From Tepidanaerobacteraceae bacterium (GTDB lineage: Bacteria > Bacillota > Thermosediminibacteria > Thermosediminibacterales > Tepidanaerobacteraceae): 49,095 nucleotides of DNA. The stretch's first letter is position 1. Every line of letters starts with the position of its first letter. Positions 32,987 to 43,312 of the stretch are shown here, one piece after another. The DNA is taken from contig JARRBK010000009.1 in NCBI GenBank assembly GCA_029982615.1, positions 1 to 49,095 on the forward strand, read 5' to 3'. The position numbers and the translations under genes were made by a program. The notes under the pieces were generated by a model. That model searched no databases and had not been told where the DNA came from. It saw only the letters and a list, made by a program, of their open reading frames with translations.

Positions 32987-34585
32987 ATGGAAGAAAAAAA
33001 GAAAATTGTTGTTTTGGGAGGTGGATTCGGAGGTCTTACTGCTGCTCAATCCCTGGATAAACTTTTAAAAAGAAACAAAAATGTAGAGATTATCCTAATC
33101 AATAAAAGCCGTAACCAAATTTATCTCACTGAGCTGCACGAAGTCGCAGGAAACCGCATACCGCCAGACAGTATAGAATATTCACTGGAAACGGCCCTAG
33201 AAGAAACCCGAATTAAACTCATTGTCGATGAGATTCAAAAAGCTGACTTGAAAGAAAGAAAGCTTTACGGCATGAATGGAATATATACTTTCGACTATCT
33301 GATTCTGGCCTGCGGCAGCGAACCGGCTTTTTTCGGAATACCTGGAATGAAAGAAAATGCGTTCACGTTGTGGTCTCGTGAAGACGCCCTGAGGATAAGG
33401 GAACACATAATAAAAATGTTCAAAGCAGCAAGCAACGAGCCGGATGGACAAAAAAGGCGCGAATATTTGACCTTTGTGGTAGGCGGCGGCGGTTTTACAG
33501 GAATAGAAATGATTGGCGAATTGGTAGAATGGATCGAAGAACTTTGTCTTGAATACAATATTAAGCATAACGAAGTTTCTCTTATGGTAATAGAAGCCCT
33601 TCCCAAAATTCTGCCCAACCTTTCTGACAGCTTAATAGAAAAAGCCAGCAATTACTTAAAGAAAAAGGGGGTGCGCATTCTCACCAATTCCCCTATTACT
33701 AGCGTATCAGCAGATTCCTTTACATTGACATCAGGCCAGGTCATCAAAACTCATACCCCTTATCTGAACGGGAGGAGTTCAGGCCAACAATTTTGTGAAT
33801 TCCTTAGGCCTTAAAACCGCATCTCGCGGCAGAATTGTAGTTAATGAATACGCGGAAATAAATAACAAGCCTAAAAAGCCTTTAAAGTTGCGGCTTCACG
33901 GTAATATGGTTTCGATAGGAGAGAAGTATTGCGTGGCAGACGTTATGGGGTTCAAGCTCACCGGCTTTCTCGCATCTGCCATAAAACACCTGGCTGATAT
34001 GCATTATCTTTTCGGCATAAGCGGCATAGGGTTTGTTGTCGATTATATAGGTAATCAGTTCTTCCGGAAAACTCGCAAAAAATCCGCGCTGATAAAACAT
34101 GCCAGCGTGAGGACCAGCACAGCCTGGCTGGCGTTTTTGAGGGTATACCTGGGGTACAAATGGCTCATGTCAGGTATTGAAAAAGTCAATACAGGCTGGC
34201 TTGCCTCAGGAAACAAACTGGTGGCGGGGCTTCCACCGCTCCTGTAGATCCTAATACGCCCCAATGGTATGTTGCTTTCATGGAAAAAGTAGTGTTTCCT
34301 CACGCTTTATTTTTTCAGGCAATGAAAACTCTTAGTGAACTGGCAATAGGCATATGCCTCATACTGGGGCTATTCACTGTACCGGCAGCCCTCGGCTCCA
34401 TTTTTATGAATCTAAACTTTATGATTTCAGGTTCAGGAGATATGTGGTTCCTGGTAGTATCCATAGTTATGCTGGCAGGTGCCGGTCGTTCTTTCTGCCT
34501 AGATTACTATGCAATCCCTTACATCTCCAAAGTGTTTAAAAGGTTCTTGCGCCGCGGCGAAATAAAGCTTTATAACTTTACTTAA
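32987..34585 (+). pseudogene. Broken type II NADH dehydrogenase (NDH-2) fused to a DoxX-like membrane domain
   Basis: The start is an ATG at 32987 after GAGGAGGGGAG. The N-terminal third is a good flavoprotein: FAD motif VLGGGFGGLTAAQSL, and NADH motif VVGGGGFTGIEMIGEL. The frame breaks at about 33756-33759, where one extra C in ACCCCTT shifts it. In the corrected frame a TGA (33765-33767) stands where relatives have tryptophan (LIWTGGVQ). Near 33855-33875 the segment with the second FAD motif (the GD region) is missing, since VVNEY runs straight into INNKPKKPLKLRLHG. A further shift at about 34221-34230 leads to the last part (ALFFQAMKTLSELAIG and following), a DoxX-like four-helix membrane domain. 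Intact homologues would pass NADH electrons to menaquinone. Several independent lesions argue for a decayed gene rather than one sequencing error. Confidence 0.85.
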
Positions 34586-34702
34586 TTTATTATTATATTT
34601 TTAAAAAAATCTCGCCCTCTTTTTTTATCCAATAAGCACATTTCATTGCAAAAGGCAATTAAGTGCAAAAATGTATAAAAACAAAAACTCCTTTTTAGCT
34701 TT

Positions 34703-35950
34703 TTAATCAAGGCAATGAATAAACAAGCCGCTTCTCAGTTTGGGTTCGAACCACGTAGATTTTGGAGGCATGATTTTGCCTGCATCAGCAATGCTCATTA
34801 AATCTTCCATTGAAGTGGGGTACATTGAAAAGCCAACCTTCATCTCACCGCTGTCAACTCTGCGTTCAAGTTCTTTTAATCCCTTTATTCCTCCTATAAA
34901 ATCTATCCGGTCGTCATTTCTCGGGTTTGTTATGCCGAATATGGGCGAAATAATATTGTTTTGAAGTATGGAAACATCAAGTCTTGCCACGGGGTCGTCT
35001 TCTTTAAAAGTGCCCTCTTTTGCGCGAATACCGTACCATCTGCCGCAGATGTACATCCCAAACGTATGCCTTTCTGCAGGCCTGAAAGGCGATTTTCCGT
35101 TGTATATAATGTCAAATTTCTCAGCAGTCTTTTGTAAGAGTTCTGCCTCGCTAAGTCCGTTTAAATCCTTTATGAGCCTGTTATATTCCAATATGGTAAG
35201 TTCATCAGCAGGGAAAACTACAGACAAAAAATAATTATATTCCTCGCTGCCGGTAAAAGCAGGGGTTGCTTTTCTCCTCATCTGCCCCACCCTTACGGCG
35301 GCTGCTGCCCTGTGGTGGCCATCGGCAATGTATAACGATTCTATCTTAGAAAATAAATTCATCAAATTATTTATTACATTTTCATCGTCTATCACCCATA
35401 CACTGTGGCCAATCCCATCTTCAGACACAAAATCATACACAGGCTCGATTTTATTCGTCCAATCATCCAAAATAGCGTTGATTTCAGGATTTTTCCGGTA
35501 AGCCATTAAGATTGGGCCTGTATGTGCATTGGTGTATTTAACATGGTTCACCCTGTCCTGTTCCTTTGGAGCCAGTGTATTCTCATGTTTTTTTATAATA
35601 TTGTTCAGGTAATCGTCAATTGAAGTACATAGAACGACTCCTTTTTGAGCTTTTCCATTCCTAATCAATTTATAAATATAAAGGCATTCGCATTTTTCTT
35701 TTATATAAACCCCATTTCTTATCATATCATTCAAGTTTTCGCAGGCTTTCTGGTATATCTTTTCATCATGGGCATCAACGGGTTCGTCAAAGTCTATTTC
35801 AGGCTTGTCTACATGTAAAAAAGATATACTGTTTTGTTTCACCATTTCACGGGCTTCATCAGTGCTTACCACATCATATGGAAGAGCAGCTACCTTTGCC
35901 GCAAGTTTAGGTACCGGCCTTAAGGCCTTAAAGGGTTTTATATTCGCCAT
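34703..35950 (-). CDS. DUF1015 family protein
   Basis: This is a cytoplasmic protein of about 415 residues. It starts NIKPFKALRPVPKLAAKVAALPYDVV, typical of DUF1015, and includes SFLHVDKPEIDF, the DRVNHVKYTNAHTGPI block and the conserved YIADGHHRAAAAVRVG. Members are widespread in Clostridia and Thermotogae with no proven activity; the conserved histidine and acidic residues suggest an enzyme. The ATG at 35950 follows AAGGAGGAAT at ideal distance, so the open frame up to 36094 is not used. It lies 35 bases after dppF and is probably the last gene of that operon. Confidence 0.85.
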   Translation of the reverse strand: MANIKPFKALRPVPKLAAKVAALPYDVVSTDEAREMVKQNSISFLHVDKPEIDFDEPVDAHDEKIYQKACENLNDMIRNGVYIKEKCECLYIYKLIRNGKAQKGVVLCTSIDDYLNNIIKKHENTLAPKEQDRVNHVKYTNAHTGPILMAYRKNPEINAILDDWTNKIEPVYDFVSEDGIGHSVWVIDDENVINNLMNLFSKIESLYIADGHHRAAAAVRVGQMRRKATPAFTGSEEYNYFLSVVFPADELTILEYNRLIKDLNGLSEAELLQKTAEKFDIIYNGKSPFRPAERHTFGMYICGRWYGIRAKEGTFKEDDPVARLDVSILQNNIISPIFGITNPRNDDRIDFIGGIKGLKELERRVDSGEMKVGFSMYPTSMEDLMSIADAGKIMPPKSTWFEPKLRSGLFIHCLD

Positions 35951-35985
35951 AATATTCCTCCTTATAATCGGGGCATTCCTGTGAC

Positions 35986-36960
35986 TTAGTACAGATGGCA
36001 AGCTACAAAATGCTCTCCTCCCACATCCTTTAGTTCTGGCTCTATCTCGCTGCATTTTGGTTTTGCATACTTGCATCGAGTGTGAAAATGACACCCGCTG
36101 GGCGGGTTAACCGGACTTGGAACATCTCCTTCCAATATTATCCTTTGTCGTTTGACTTCGGGATTTGGAATGGGAATGGCTGAAAGAAGCGCTCGGGTGT
36201 ACGGATGCAAAGGTTTGTCGTACAGTTCGTTCTTTCCCGCTATCTCCACCACCTTGCCCAGATACATTACCGACACCCTATCGCTGATGTGTTTTACCAC
36301 ACTTAGGTCGTGGGATATGAAAAGATATGTTAGGTTAAATTTCTCCTGCAATTCCTGCATGAGATTTAAAACCTGGGACCTTACAGAAACGTCCAGAGCA
36401 GAAACGGGTTCATCACAGATTATAAGTTCTGGATTCACTGCCAAAGCTCGGGCTATCCCTATCCTCTGCCGCTGCCCACCAGAAAATTCATGAGGGTATC
36501 TCCTTATATGCTGGGTCCCCAGGCCGACTACATGCAATAATTCCAAGACCTTCTCTTCTTTTGCCCGGCCAGAAGCCAATCCAAAGATATCCATTGGTTC
36601 CCCTATTATATCTCCTACTGTCATTCTTGGGTTTAACGAAGCATATGGATCCTGAAAAATAATCTGCATTTTTTTGCGCATTTCCCGCATCTGTTCTTTT
36701 TTGAGTTTTAGGATATTTATGCCATCGTAGTTAATTTCACCCTGGGTAGCCTCGAGCAGCCTTAATATAACCCTTCCCAGCGTGGATTTGCCGCACCCGC
36801 TTTCTCCGACAAGGCCTAAGGTTTCTCCCCTCTTAATGAACATATCCACTCCGTCTACGGCTTTCACATAACCCACTGTCTTTTTCAGAATCCCACCGGT
36901 AATCGGAAAATATTTTTTTACTCCCTTGACTTCGAGCAAATTTCTCTGGGTATTCGCCAT
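35986..36960 (-). CDS. dppF: Oligopeptide/dipeptide ABC transporter ATP-binding protein DppF/OppF
   Basis: This 324-residue ATPase has Walker [11 protein letters not shown], signature [15 protein letters not shown], Walker [13 protein letters not shown] and the oligopeptide-transporter C-terminal domain with cysteines ([14 protein letters not shown]...C). It energises peptide uptake together with DppD. The ATG at 36960 overlaps the dppD stop by one base (TAATG) with GGGAGG upstream; the frame to 36981 is not needed. Confidence 0.92.
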   Translation of the reverse strand: MANTQRNLLEVKGVKKYFPITGGILKKTVGYVKAVDGVDMFIKRGETLGLVGESGCGKSTLGRVILRLLEATQGEINYDGINILKLKKEQMREMRKKMQIIFQDPYASLNPRMTVGDIIGEPMDIFGLASGRAKEEKVLELLHVVGLGTQHIRRYPHEFSGGQRQRIGIARALAVNPELIICDEPVSALDVSVRSQVLNLMQELQEKFNLTYLFISHDLSVVKHISDRVSVMYLGKVVEIAGKNELYDKPLHPYTRALLSAIPIPNPEVKRQRIILEGDVPSPVNPPSGCHFHTRCKYAKPKCSEIEPELKDVGGEHFVACHLY

Positions 36961-37949
36961 TATCTGCCGCCTCCCTTCCATTCATTGGTATATTTCCAGC
37001 ACCGCACCTGATGCCCATCCAGCTGCAGCAATTCAGGTTCTCTCATCCTGCATATTTCACGAGCTTCTGGACAGCGCGGATGGAACCTGCAACCAGAGGG
37101 CATGTTAAAAGGATTCGGCACCGCACCCTCGATAACATAAAGTTTTTCTTTTGGTTCATCAAGCCTCGGAATAGAACCCAGTAATCCTACAGTATAGGGA
37201 TGCTTTGGATTTTTAAAAATGGTTTTGACATCAGCATATTCCACCACTTTCCCAGCGTACATAACCAGCACATTCTCCGCCATTTCCGCCACCACCCCGA
37301 GGTCATGGGTTATGAGCATTATAGCTGTGCCGAGCCTTTCTTTCAAATCCTTCATCAATTCAAGTATCTGAGCCTGAATCGTGACGTCAAGGGCAGTAGT
37401 GGGTTCATCAGCTATGAGAAGGGCCGGGTTGCAGGAAAGGGCCATAGCTATCATTACCCTCTGCCTCATGCCGCCGCTCATCTGATGGGGATATTCACGT
37501 ACCCGCTGCTCTGCCGAAGGAATTCCCACCATTTTCAACATTTCAACGGCTTTTGCCATAGCATCCCTTTTGCTCAATCCCTGATGGAGCTCTATAGCTT
37601 CGCTTATTTGTTCCCCCACGGTAAAAACGGGGTTTAGCGAAGTCATCGGTTCTTGGAAAATCATCGATATATCATTGCCTCGAATTTTGCGCATTTCACT
37701 TTCTGTTTTTTTCAACAAATTTTCACCCTTAAAAAACACTTCTCCTTCGACAATTTTACCCGGAGGATTCGGAACAAGCCTGAGCAAAGACAAGGATGTG
37801 ACACTCTTGCCACAGCCGGACTCTCCAACTATGCCAAGAGTCTCTCCTTTTTTGATGCAAAAATCCACTCCATCCACAGCCGGAACTATTCCATCATCGG
37901 TAAAAAAGTAAGTTTTAAGATTCCGTACTTCCACCAGATTATCATTCAT
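36960..37949 (-). CDS. dppD: Oligopeptide/dipeptide ABC transporter ATP-binding protein DppD/OppD
   Basis: This 329-residue ATPase has Walker [16 protein letters not shown], signature [15 protein letters not shown], Walker [13 protein letters not shown] and the cysteine-bearing C-terminal domain ([14 protein letters not shown]...C) that in some relatives carries an Fe-S cluster. It partners DppF. GGGAGG precedes the ATG. It lies between dppC and dppF. Confidence 0.92.
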   Translation of the reverse strand: MNDNLVEVRNLKTYFFTDDGIVPAVDGVDFCIKKGETLGIVGESGCGKSVTSLSLLRLVPNPPGKIVEGEVFFKGENLLKKTESEMRKIRGNDISMIFQEPMTSLNPVFTVGEQISEAIELHQGLSKRDAMAKAVEMLKMVGIPSAEQRVREYPHQMSGGMRQRVMIAMALSCNPALLIADEPTTALDVTIQAQILELMKDLKERLGTAIMLITHDLGVVAEMAENVLVMYAGKVVEYADVKTIFKNPKHPYTVGLLGSIPRLDEPKEKLYVIEGAVPNPFNMPSGCRFHPRCPEAREICRMREPELLQLDGHQVRCWKYTNEWKGGGR

Positions 37950-37961
37950 TGTTTTACCTCC

Positions 37962-38882
37962 CTACTGTTTCAATCGGGGATCAAGAGCATCCCTCAAACC
38001 ATCACCGAAAAGATTGAATCCTAAGACCAGCACCATTATTGCTATTCCCGGAAATACTGACCACCACCACTGGCCAGAAAGGAAGAACTGCTTCCCCTCA
38101 CTTATCATAAATCCCCAAGCCGGTTTTGGCGGCTGAACCCCGAATCCCAAAAAACTCAGGGAAGATTCCAGCAGAATAATGCTTCCCATCTCCAAAGTGG
38201 CTTGAACTATAATCGGTGCGAGAATATTTGGCAAAATATGTCTGAATAGAATACGGCTGTCTCCACCGCCTACGGCTGTGGCTGCTTCTACATATTCATT
38301 TCTCTTGACCTGCATCACCTGGCCCCGAGCAACTCTTGCAAAAGATGCCCAAGAAACCACTCCAATGGCTGAGTACATTAGTGGAAGGCTGGGGGGAAGA
38401 TATGCCACCAGCGCCAGAACAAAGAGCAGGAACGGAAATGCAAACACTACATTAGTAAGCCAGCTTATAAAATCATCTATAAATCCACCATAATACCCCG
38501 CAAGGCTCCCCAATACCACCCCTATGATTACCGACATGCCTGTGGCTGCAAAACCTATCTGAAGCGAAATCCTAGCTCCGTACACAACCCTGGTGTATAT
38601 ATCCCTTCCATACACATCCGTCCCAAACCAATGTTCAGCGCTAGGCGGAGCAAGTTTTGCCTTGATTCCCTCAGTCCATATCAACTGTTTATAAGGGTCA
38701 TATCGAGTTATATACGGGGCAAAAATTGCCGCAAGGCAAATGATTATAACCAGCGTCAGGCCAAACGTGGCTGATTTGTTTTTTCTCAGTCGAAGCCATG
38801 CATCCATCCACAAGCTTCGCCCTTCTGACATTCTCTTCGATTTAACGGGAGCCGTATTATTTATACTCTTTTTTGTCTGCAT
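37962..38882 (-). CDS. dppC: Oligopeptide/dipeptide ABC transporter permease DppC/OppC
   Basis: This 306-residue permease has an N-terminal OppC-type segment (WLRLRKNKSATFGLTLVIIIC), the extracellular EHWFGTDVYGRDIYTRVVYG, about six helices, and the coupling loop EYVEAATAVGGGDSRILFRH. It ends with FGDGLRDALDPRLKQ, a standard family end. With DppB it forms the channel. GGGAGGG lies before the ATG. Confidence 0.92.
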   Translation of the reverse strand: MQTKKSINNTAPVKSKRMSEGRSLWMDAWLRLRKNKSATFGLTLVIIICLAAIFAPYITRYDPYKQLIWTEGIKAKLAPPSAEHWFGTDVYGRDIYTRVVYGARISLQIGFAATGMSVIIGVVLGSLAGYYGGFIDDFISWLTNVVFAFPFLLFVLALVAYLPPSLPLMYSAIGVVSWASFARVARGQVMQVKRNEYVEAATAVGGGDSRILFRHILPNILAPIIVQATLEMGSIILLESSLSFLGFGVQPPKPAWGFMISEGKQFFLSGQWWWSVFPGIAIMVLVLGFNLFGDGLRDALDPRLKQ

Positions 38883-38896
38883 AGCTTACCCTCCCA

Positions 38897-39823
38897 TCAG
38901 TCGTATTTTATTCTTGGATCAAAAAAAGGATATGAAAGATCCACTATAATGTTGGCTAACACGAAGAGGAGGGCCATAAACAATACTGTACCTCTGATTA
39001 CCGGGAAATCCCTGTTTAGCAGCGCTTCCACGCTTAATCTACCTAAACCCGGCATTGAAAAAATTTGCTCAGTTACCACCACACCGCTTAAAAGATTCGC
39101 GGTCTCTATTCCTATGACCGTTACCACCGGAATCATAGCATTCCTGAGAGCATGCTTCATTATAACTATACTCTCTGCCAGGCCTTTGGCTCTGGCAGTC
39201 CTTATATAGTCCTGGCGAATTGTTTCTAGCATGCTGGATCGCGTAAGCCTAGCGATAAGTGCTCCAGGGCGCACTCCCAACACTATCGACGGCAGCACGT
39301 AGTATATAAGCTCCCCGTTGCCAAGCCCCGTACCAGGAATCCACCCCAGCACCTTACAAAAAAGCACTACCGCTAACAACCCTACCCAAAACACCGGTGC
39401 AGATATACCTAGGATAGCAAATATCATGGCTGAATAATCCATCCACGTATACCGTTTGACTGCTGAAATTATACCCAGCGGGACTCCTATGATGACCGCA
39501 ATAATCATTGAAAAAATTGCAAGCTTGATAGTTACTGGAAGCCTGGTTAATATTGCCTGAACCACTGGCATATTGTTTCTATAAGATCTTCCCAGGTTAA
39601 AAGTGAGGGCATCCTTCATAAAATCCACGAACTGAACCATAACAGGTCTATCCAGCCCCATCTCGTGCCTTATCTTTGCTATGGTTTCAGGATTGCCCCT
39701 CTGGCCCACCATCAATCTAGCAGGATCGCCTGGTACAATAGTAGTAAGAATAAACACCACTGCTACGACGCCCAAAATTACAGGGACAGCCCCTATAAGG
39801 CGCCGTATGATATAATTCAGCAA
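38897..39823 (-). CDS. dppB: Oligopeptide/dipeptide ABC transporter permease DppB/OppB
   Basis: This permease of about 308 residues begins LLNYIIRRLIGAVPVILGV, has the large extracellular loop PGDPARLMVGQRGNPETIAKI, and the coupling loop DYIRTARAKGLAESIVIMKH. I set the start at the TTG at 39823, four bases after GGAGGAGGAG and matching the family N-terminus. The frame extends to 39895 but the extra residues are arginine/proline-rich and not family-like. Confidence 0.9.
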   Translation of the reverse strand: MLNYIIRRLIGAVPVILGVVAVVFILTTIVPGDPARLMVGQRGNPETIAKIRHEMGLDRPVMVQFVDFMKDALTFNLGRSYRNNMPVVQAILTRLPVTIKLAIFSMIIAVIIGVPLGIISAVKRYTWMDYSAMIFAILGISAPVFWVGLLAVVLFCKVLGWIPGTGLGNGELIYYVLPSIVLGVRPGALIARLTRSSMLETIRQDYIRTARAKGLAESIVIMKHALRNAMIPVVTVIGIETANLLSGVVVTEQIFSMPGLGRLSVEALLNRDFPVIRGTVLFMALLFVLANIIVDLSYPFFDPRIKYD

Positions 39824-39900
39824 GCTTCTCCTCCTCCTAAAGCTGCTGCATATTATTCGACCCGGCTTCCTTAAAGGGAAACCAGGTCTTCCCAACAGTA

Positions 39901-41577
39901 TTATTTTTCAAGTTTAACCTGGGTGTACTTCATTGTATATTCACCCATAAATGGTTTAACTGCATTTTTCACATAATCCTGTACCAACATATGGTCTGTA
40001 TAATGATAAATGAACAGCCACGGAGCTTCTTCCCGCGCTATGGCTTCCGCCTGTTTGTAAAGCTCAGTCCGCTTGGCTTGGTCAATTTCGATTCTCGCCT
40101 GGTTTGTCAGCTCGTCGAATTTTTTGTTGTTAAATCCCGAATAGTTTCCTCGAGCACCTATGTTGGCAGAATTCAATAATACATACAGGAAATTGTCGGG
40201 ATCTGGGTAATCTGCTGTCCAACCCATTCTGAAGAATGGAATCTCCATCTTATCTGCTGCGTCGAGCAAAGCGCTCCAATCTATATTCTTTAATGAAACA
40301 TCAATACCTGCATTTTTTAACTGGGCCTGAAGTGCTTCAGCTATACTCTTGTGAGTGTCGCTGGTATTGTAAACCAGCTCTACTTTTATGCCATCGGGGT
40401 AACCTGCTTCCTTTAATAATGCTTTAGCTTTTTCTAAATCATAAGTATATTTGGGCTGAATGTTCTCATCATAACCCATTATGCCTGGAGGTAGCACACC
40501 GGTAGCGGGCAGTGCCCTGCCATTTCTCACTATATCGATTAGGGCCTTGCGGTCGATGGCATAGTTGAAAGCCTGGCGGAGGGCTTTGTTATCCTTGAAG
40601 GGCGGCTTTTGTAAATTAAAACAGTAAAAATAGGTGGCTGGTTCGGCAGTCTCCTGAAATCCTTTTTTGGCTTTGGCTTCAGCATAGTATGGGTCAGCCA
40701 CTTCTTCTATCTGATCAACATTGCCCAACTCAAACTCGGTCCATTCCATGGCAAGGTCGGTTATGACCCTGAATTCCAGTCCGTCGAGGTACGGCAGTTG
40801 ATTGCCGTTTTTGTCCTTCTGCCAATAATTATCATTTCTTGAAAGCACAATTTTATCATCCTGAATCCACTTCTCAAACTTGAAGGGGCCCGTTCCCACA
40901 GGATGGAAGTTGAACTGTTCTTTACCGTATTTTTCCACATCTTCCCTGGGAAGAACGCTAAATGTATTACAAGCAAGCACACTCAAAAAAGGTGCAAAAG
41001 GATAATCGATTTCTATTTTCAAGGTATAATCGTCCACCTTAGATATTCCTGCTATATGGTCGGTTTTTTTATCCTGGTAATCCTTGTAACCTTTTATCAT
41101 ATCGAGAAAGTACGCTCTGGGCGAATTTGTATCCGGATTCAGAATATAATTGAATGTCCAAACCCAATCATCGGCTGTTACCTCACGCCCTCCGTTGGTT
41201 GTGGGTTCTCCTGCTACAGTTTTATGGAAATGCACGCCTTTTCTGAGATGAAAAGTGTAAGTTTTCTTATCTGGAGAAACATCCCAGGATTCTGCAAGCA
41301 AAGGCTGCACATTGCCGTCTTTATCGTAATCTACTAACGTCTCAAATATTTGATAAATAATTCTTGACGAAGAAGTATCGGTCGCAAATACGGGATCAAG
41401 GTTCCGAGGGTTAGCCATTATTGCCATCCTCAGTATATTTTCGGACCCTTCTGCCGAAGGCTGCTGTGGTGATTGCTGCTCTCCGCCTCGCTGCCGGGCA
41501 GCTTTCTGCCCGCAACCTGCAAGAGTAGTAACCGCGAACAAGAGTGCAATTAATAATACAAATTTTTTTCTGTGCAT
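39901..41577 (-). CDS. dppA: Peptide ABC transporter substrate-binding lipoprotein DppA/OppA-like
   Basis: This 558-residue precursor has a lipoprotein signal ending TTLAGC, a glutamine/proline-rich tether, and the family 5 solute-binding fold (LRMAIMANPRNLDPVF, YTFHLRKGVHFHKT, HPVGTGPFKFEKW, GYDENIQPKYTYDLEKAKALL, MGWTADYPDPDNFLY). It captures peptides, or possibly nickel-like or sugar ligands as in other family members, for DppBCDF. GGGAGG lies seven bases before the ATG at 41577. It is the first gene of the operon. Confidence 0.92.
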   Translation of the reverse strand: MHRKKFVLLIALLFAVTTLAGCGQKAARQRGGEQQSPQQPSAEGSENILRMAIMANPRNLDPVFATDTSSSRIIYQIFETLVDYDKDGNVQPLLAESWDVSPDKKTYTFHLRKGVHFHKTVAGEPTTNGGREVTADDWVWTFNYILNPDTNSPRAYFLDMIKGYKDYQDKKTDHIAGISKVDDYTLKIEIDYPFAPFLSVLACNTFSVLPREDVEKYGKEQFNFHPVGTGPFKFEKWIQDDKIVLSRNDNYWQKDKNGNQLPYLDGLEFRVITDLAMEWTEFELGNVDQIEEVADPYYAEAKAKKGFQETAEPATYFYCFNLQKPPFKDNKALRQAFNYAIDRKALIDIVRNGRALPATGVLPPGIMGYDENIQPKYTYDLEKAKALLKEAGYPDGIKVELVYNTSDTHKSIAEALQAQLKNAGIDVSLKNIDWSALLDAADKMEIPFFRMGWTADYPDPDNFLYVLLNSANIGARGNYSGFNNKKFDELTNQARIEIDQAKRTELYKQAEAIAREEAPWLFIYHYTDHMLVQDYVKNAVKPFMGEYTMKYTQVKLEK

Positions 41578-41841
41578 CAAATCCCTCCCGAAGAACAAAA
41601 TAAATAATATATTAATAATTTTCCTTATCTTGTCTAATTATTATTTTTTATCTCCCCCCTTTTTTTACAGCAAAAAATAAATGCAATTACTTTCTAATCC
41701 AAAGCGACATTTAAATATTCTATAATAAATTAAAAAATCCTCCTGTAACGGATATGCACTTTTATAAATTGATTATAATATTCGCAATATTTTATATTAG
41801 AAGAGTTGCGATTGCAGTAACTACGGCTTTTTGTACATCGG
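41578..41841. other. Upstream region of dppA, no gene
   Basis: These AT-rich bases precede dppA. On the minus strand a possible promoter (TTACAG, 17 bases, TTATAG, at about 41719-41747) is weak. An open frame on the plus strand here has no coding features. Confidence 0.45.
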
Positions 41842-41876
41842 CAACCCCTCTCATTCTCAAAAATCGAGAGGGGTTG
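41842..41876 (-). terminator. Long hairpin after gatB
   Basis: CAACCCCTCTC and GAGAGGGGTTG (41842-41852, 41866-41876) form an 11-bp stem with a 13-base loop, ten bases beyond the gatB stop. No T tract follows on the minus strand, so termination may be inefficient or need a factor. Confidence 0.5.
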
Positions 41877-41884
41877 GTCGCAAA

Positions 41885-43312
41885 TCATCCTAAAAGTTTT
41901 TTTAATATCTCGTTGACCATCTGCGGATTGGCTTTTCCTCGAGTTTCTTTCATCATCTGGCCCACGAGGAAACCAAGGGCCTTTTGCTTGCCGTTTTTGT
42001 AATCCTGCACTGATTTTTGATTTTGCTCGATGACTTTTGTAGCAATTCTTTCAAGTTCTTTCTCATCAGATATCTGCACAAGGCCCTTTCGTTTTACTAT
42101 AACCTCAGGGTCTTCTCCTGTCTCAAACATGTCCCTGAACACTTCCTTGGCAATTTTGCCGCTGATGGTGCCCTGGTCCATCATGCGAAGCATTGCTGCC
42201 AGTTGTTCAGGTTTAAACTTAATCTGCTCCACTTCCATTCCCTTTTCGTTCAATAGGCCCATCATTTCCACCATCACCCAGTTGCTCACAACTTTTGGGT
42301 CATGATAGTGGGAAATGCACTCCTCGTAAAAGTCGGACAAAGCCTTAGAAGAAGTGAGAACACCTGCATCATAGGCGGGAAGGCCAAATTCTTTCACATA
42401 GCGTTCTTTTCTAGCATCCGGCAGCTCCGGGAGATTGGCTTTTATCTCGGCAATCCAATCCTTATCCAGAACCATGGGAACTAGATCAGGTTCCGGAAAA
42501 TACCGGTAGTCATGGGCCTCTTCCTTGTTTCTCATCGACACCGTGACGCCTCTAACTTCATCCCACCGGCGCGTTTCCTGAATAAGCTCTCCTCCTTCTT
42601 CAATCACTTCCCTCTGCCTTTTTTCTTCATATTCAAGGCTGCGCCTAACAGCTTTAAAAGAACCGAGGTTTTTAATTTCCACTTTTGTTCCGAATTTGTC
42701 CACACCTTCCCGCCTGATGGATATATTTACATCGCACCGCAAAGACCCCTCTTCCATCTTGCAGTCAGAAACTTCTATGTACTGCAGGATGGACTTTAAT
42801 TTATTCAGGTAAAGCCACGCTTCTTCCGGCGAGCGAATATCGGGTTCGGACACGATTTCTATTAAAGGCACACCCGTCCGGTTCAGATCTACAAGAGAAT
42901 TGTTCTTTCCCTCTTCGTGTATAAGTTTACCTGCGTCTTCTTCGAGATGCACTCTGGTAATACCGATGCGGCGCGTCTTTCCATCTACCTCTATTTCAAT
43001 GTATCCATTCCTTGCTATAGGCAAATCATATTGCGAAATCTGGTAAGCCTTCGGCAGGTCTGGATAAAAATAATTTTTTCTGTCAAACTTGGAATAAGCT
43101 GCAATTTCGCAGTTGAGAGCAAGACCTGCTTTTATGGCGTATTCTACTGCCTTTTTGTTAGTTACCGGAAGCACTCCTGGCATTCCAAGGCATATTGGGC
43201 AGCAATGAGTATTTGGTTCTCCGCCGAATTCTGTAGAACATCCGCAAAACACCTTGGACTTTGTTAAAAGCTCCACGTGCACCTCAAGCCCTATAACAGT
43301 TTCATAATTCAT
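41885..43312 (-). CDS. gatB: Asp-tRNA(Asn)/Glu-tRNA(Gln) amidotransferase subunit B
   Basis: This 475-residue subunit binds misacylated tRNA and performs the phosphorylation step of the transamidation. Motifs include the N-terminal [50 protein letters not shown] and the C-terminal YqeY-like helical tail ([18 protein letters not shown]). Zinc-like cysteines CGC and CCPIC are kept. Its ATG overlaps the gatA stop by four bases. It is the last gene of gatCAB. Confidence 0.96.
   Translation of the reverse strand: MNYETVIGLEVHVELLTKSKVFCGCSTEFGGEPNTHCCPICLGMPGVLPVTNKKAVEYAIKAGLALNCEIAAYSKFDRKNYFYPDLPKAYQISQYDLPIARNGYIEIEVDGKTRRIGITRVHLEEDAGKLIHEEGKNNSLVDLNRTGVPLIEIVSEPDIRSPEEAWLYLNKLKSILQYIEVSDCKMEEGSLRCDVNISIRREGVDKFGTKVEIKNLGSFKAVRRSLEYEEKRQREVIEEGGELIQETRRWDEVRGVTVSMRNKEEAHDYRYFPEPDLVPMVLDKDWIAEIKANLPELPDARKERYVKEFGLPAYDAGVLTSSKALSDFYEECISHYHDPKVVSNWVMVEMMGLLNEKGMEVEQIKFKPEQLAAMLRMMDQGTISGKIAKEVFRDMFETGEDPEVIVKRKGLVQISDEKELERIATKVIEQNQKSVQDYKNGKQKALGFLVGQMMKETRGKANPQMVNEILKKLLG

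Noticed and set aside
33765-33767. TGA as recoded tryptophan or selenocysteine in the NDH-2 gene
   Set aside because: A frameshift lies a few bases before it, a further one downstream, and other genes in the window end normally at TGA; decay is simpler.
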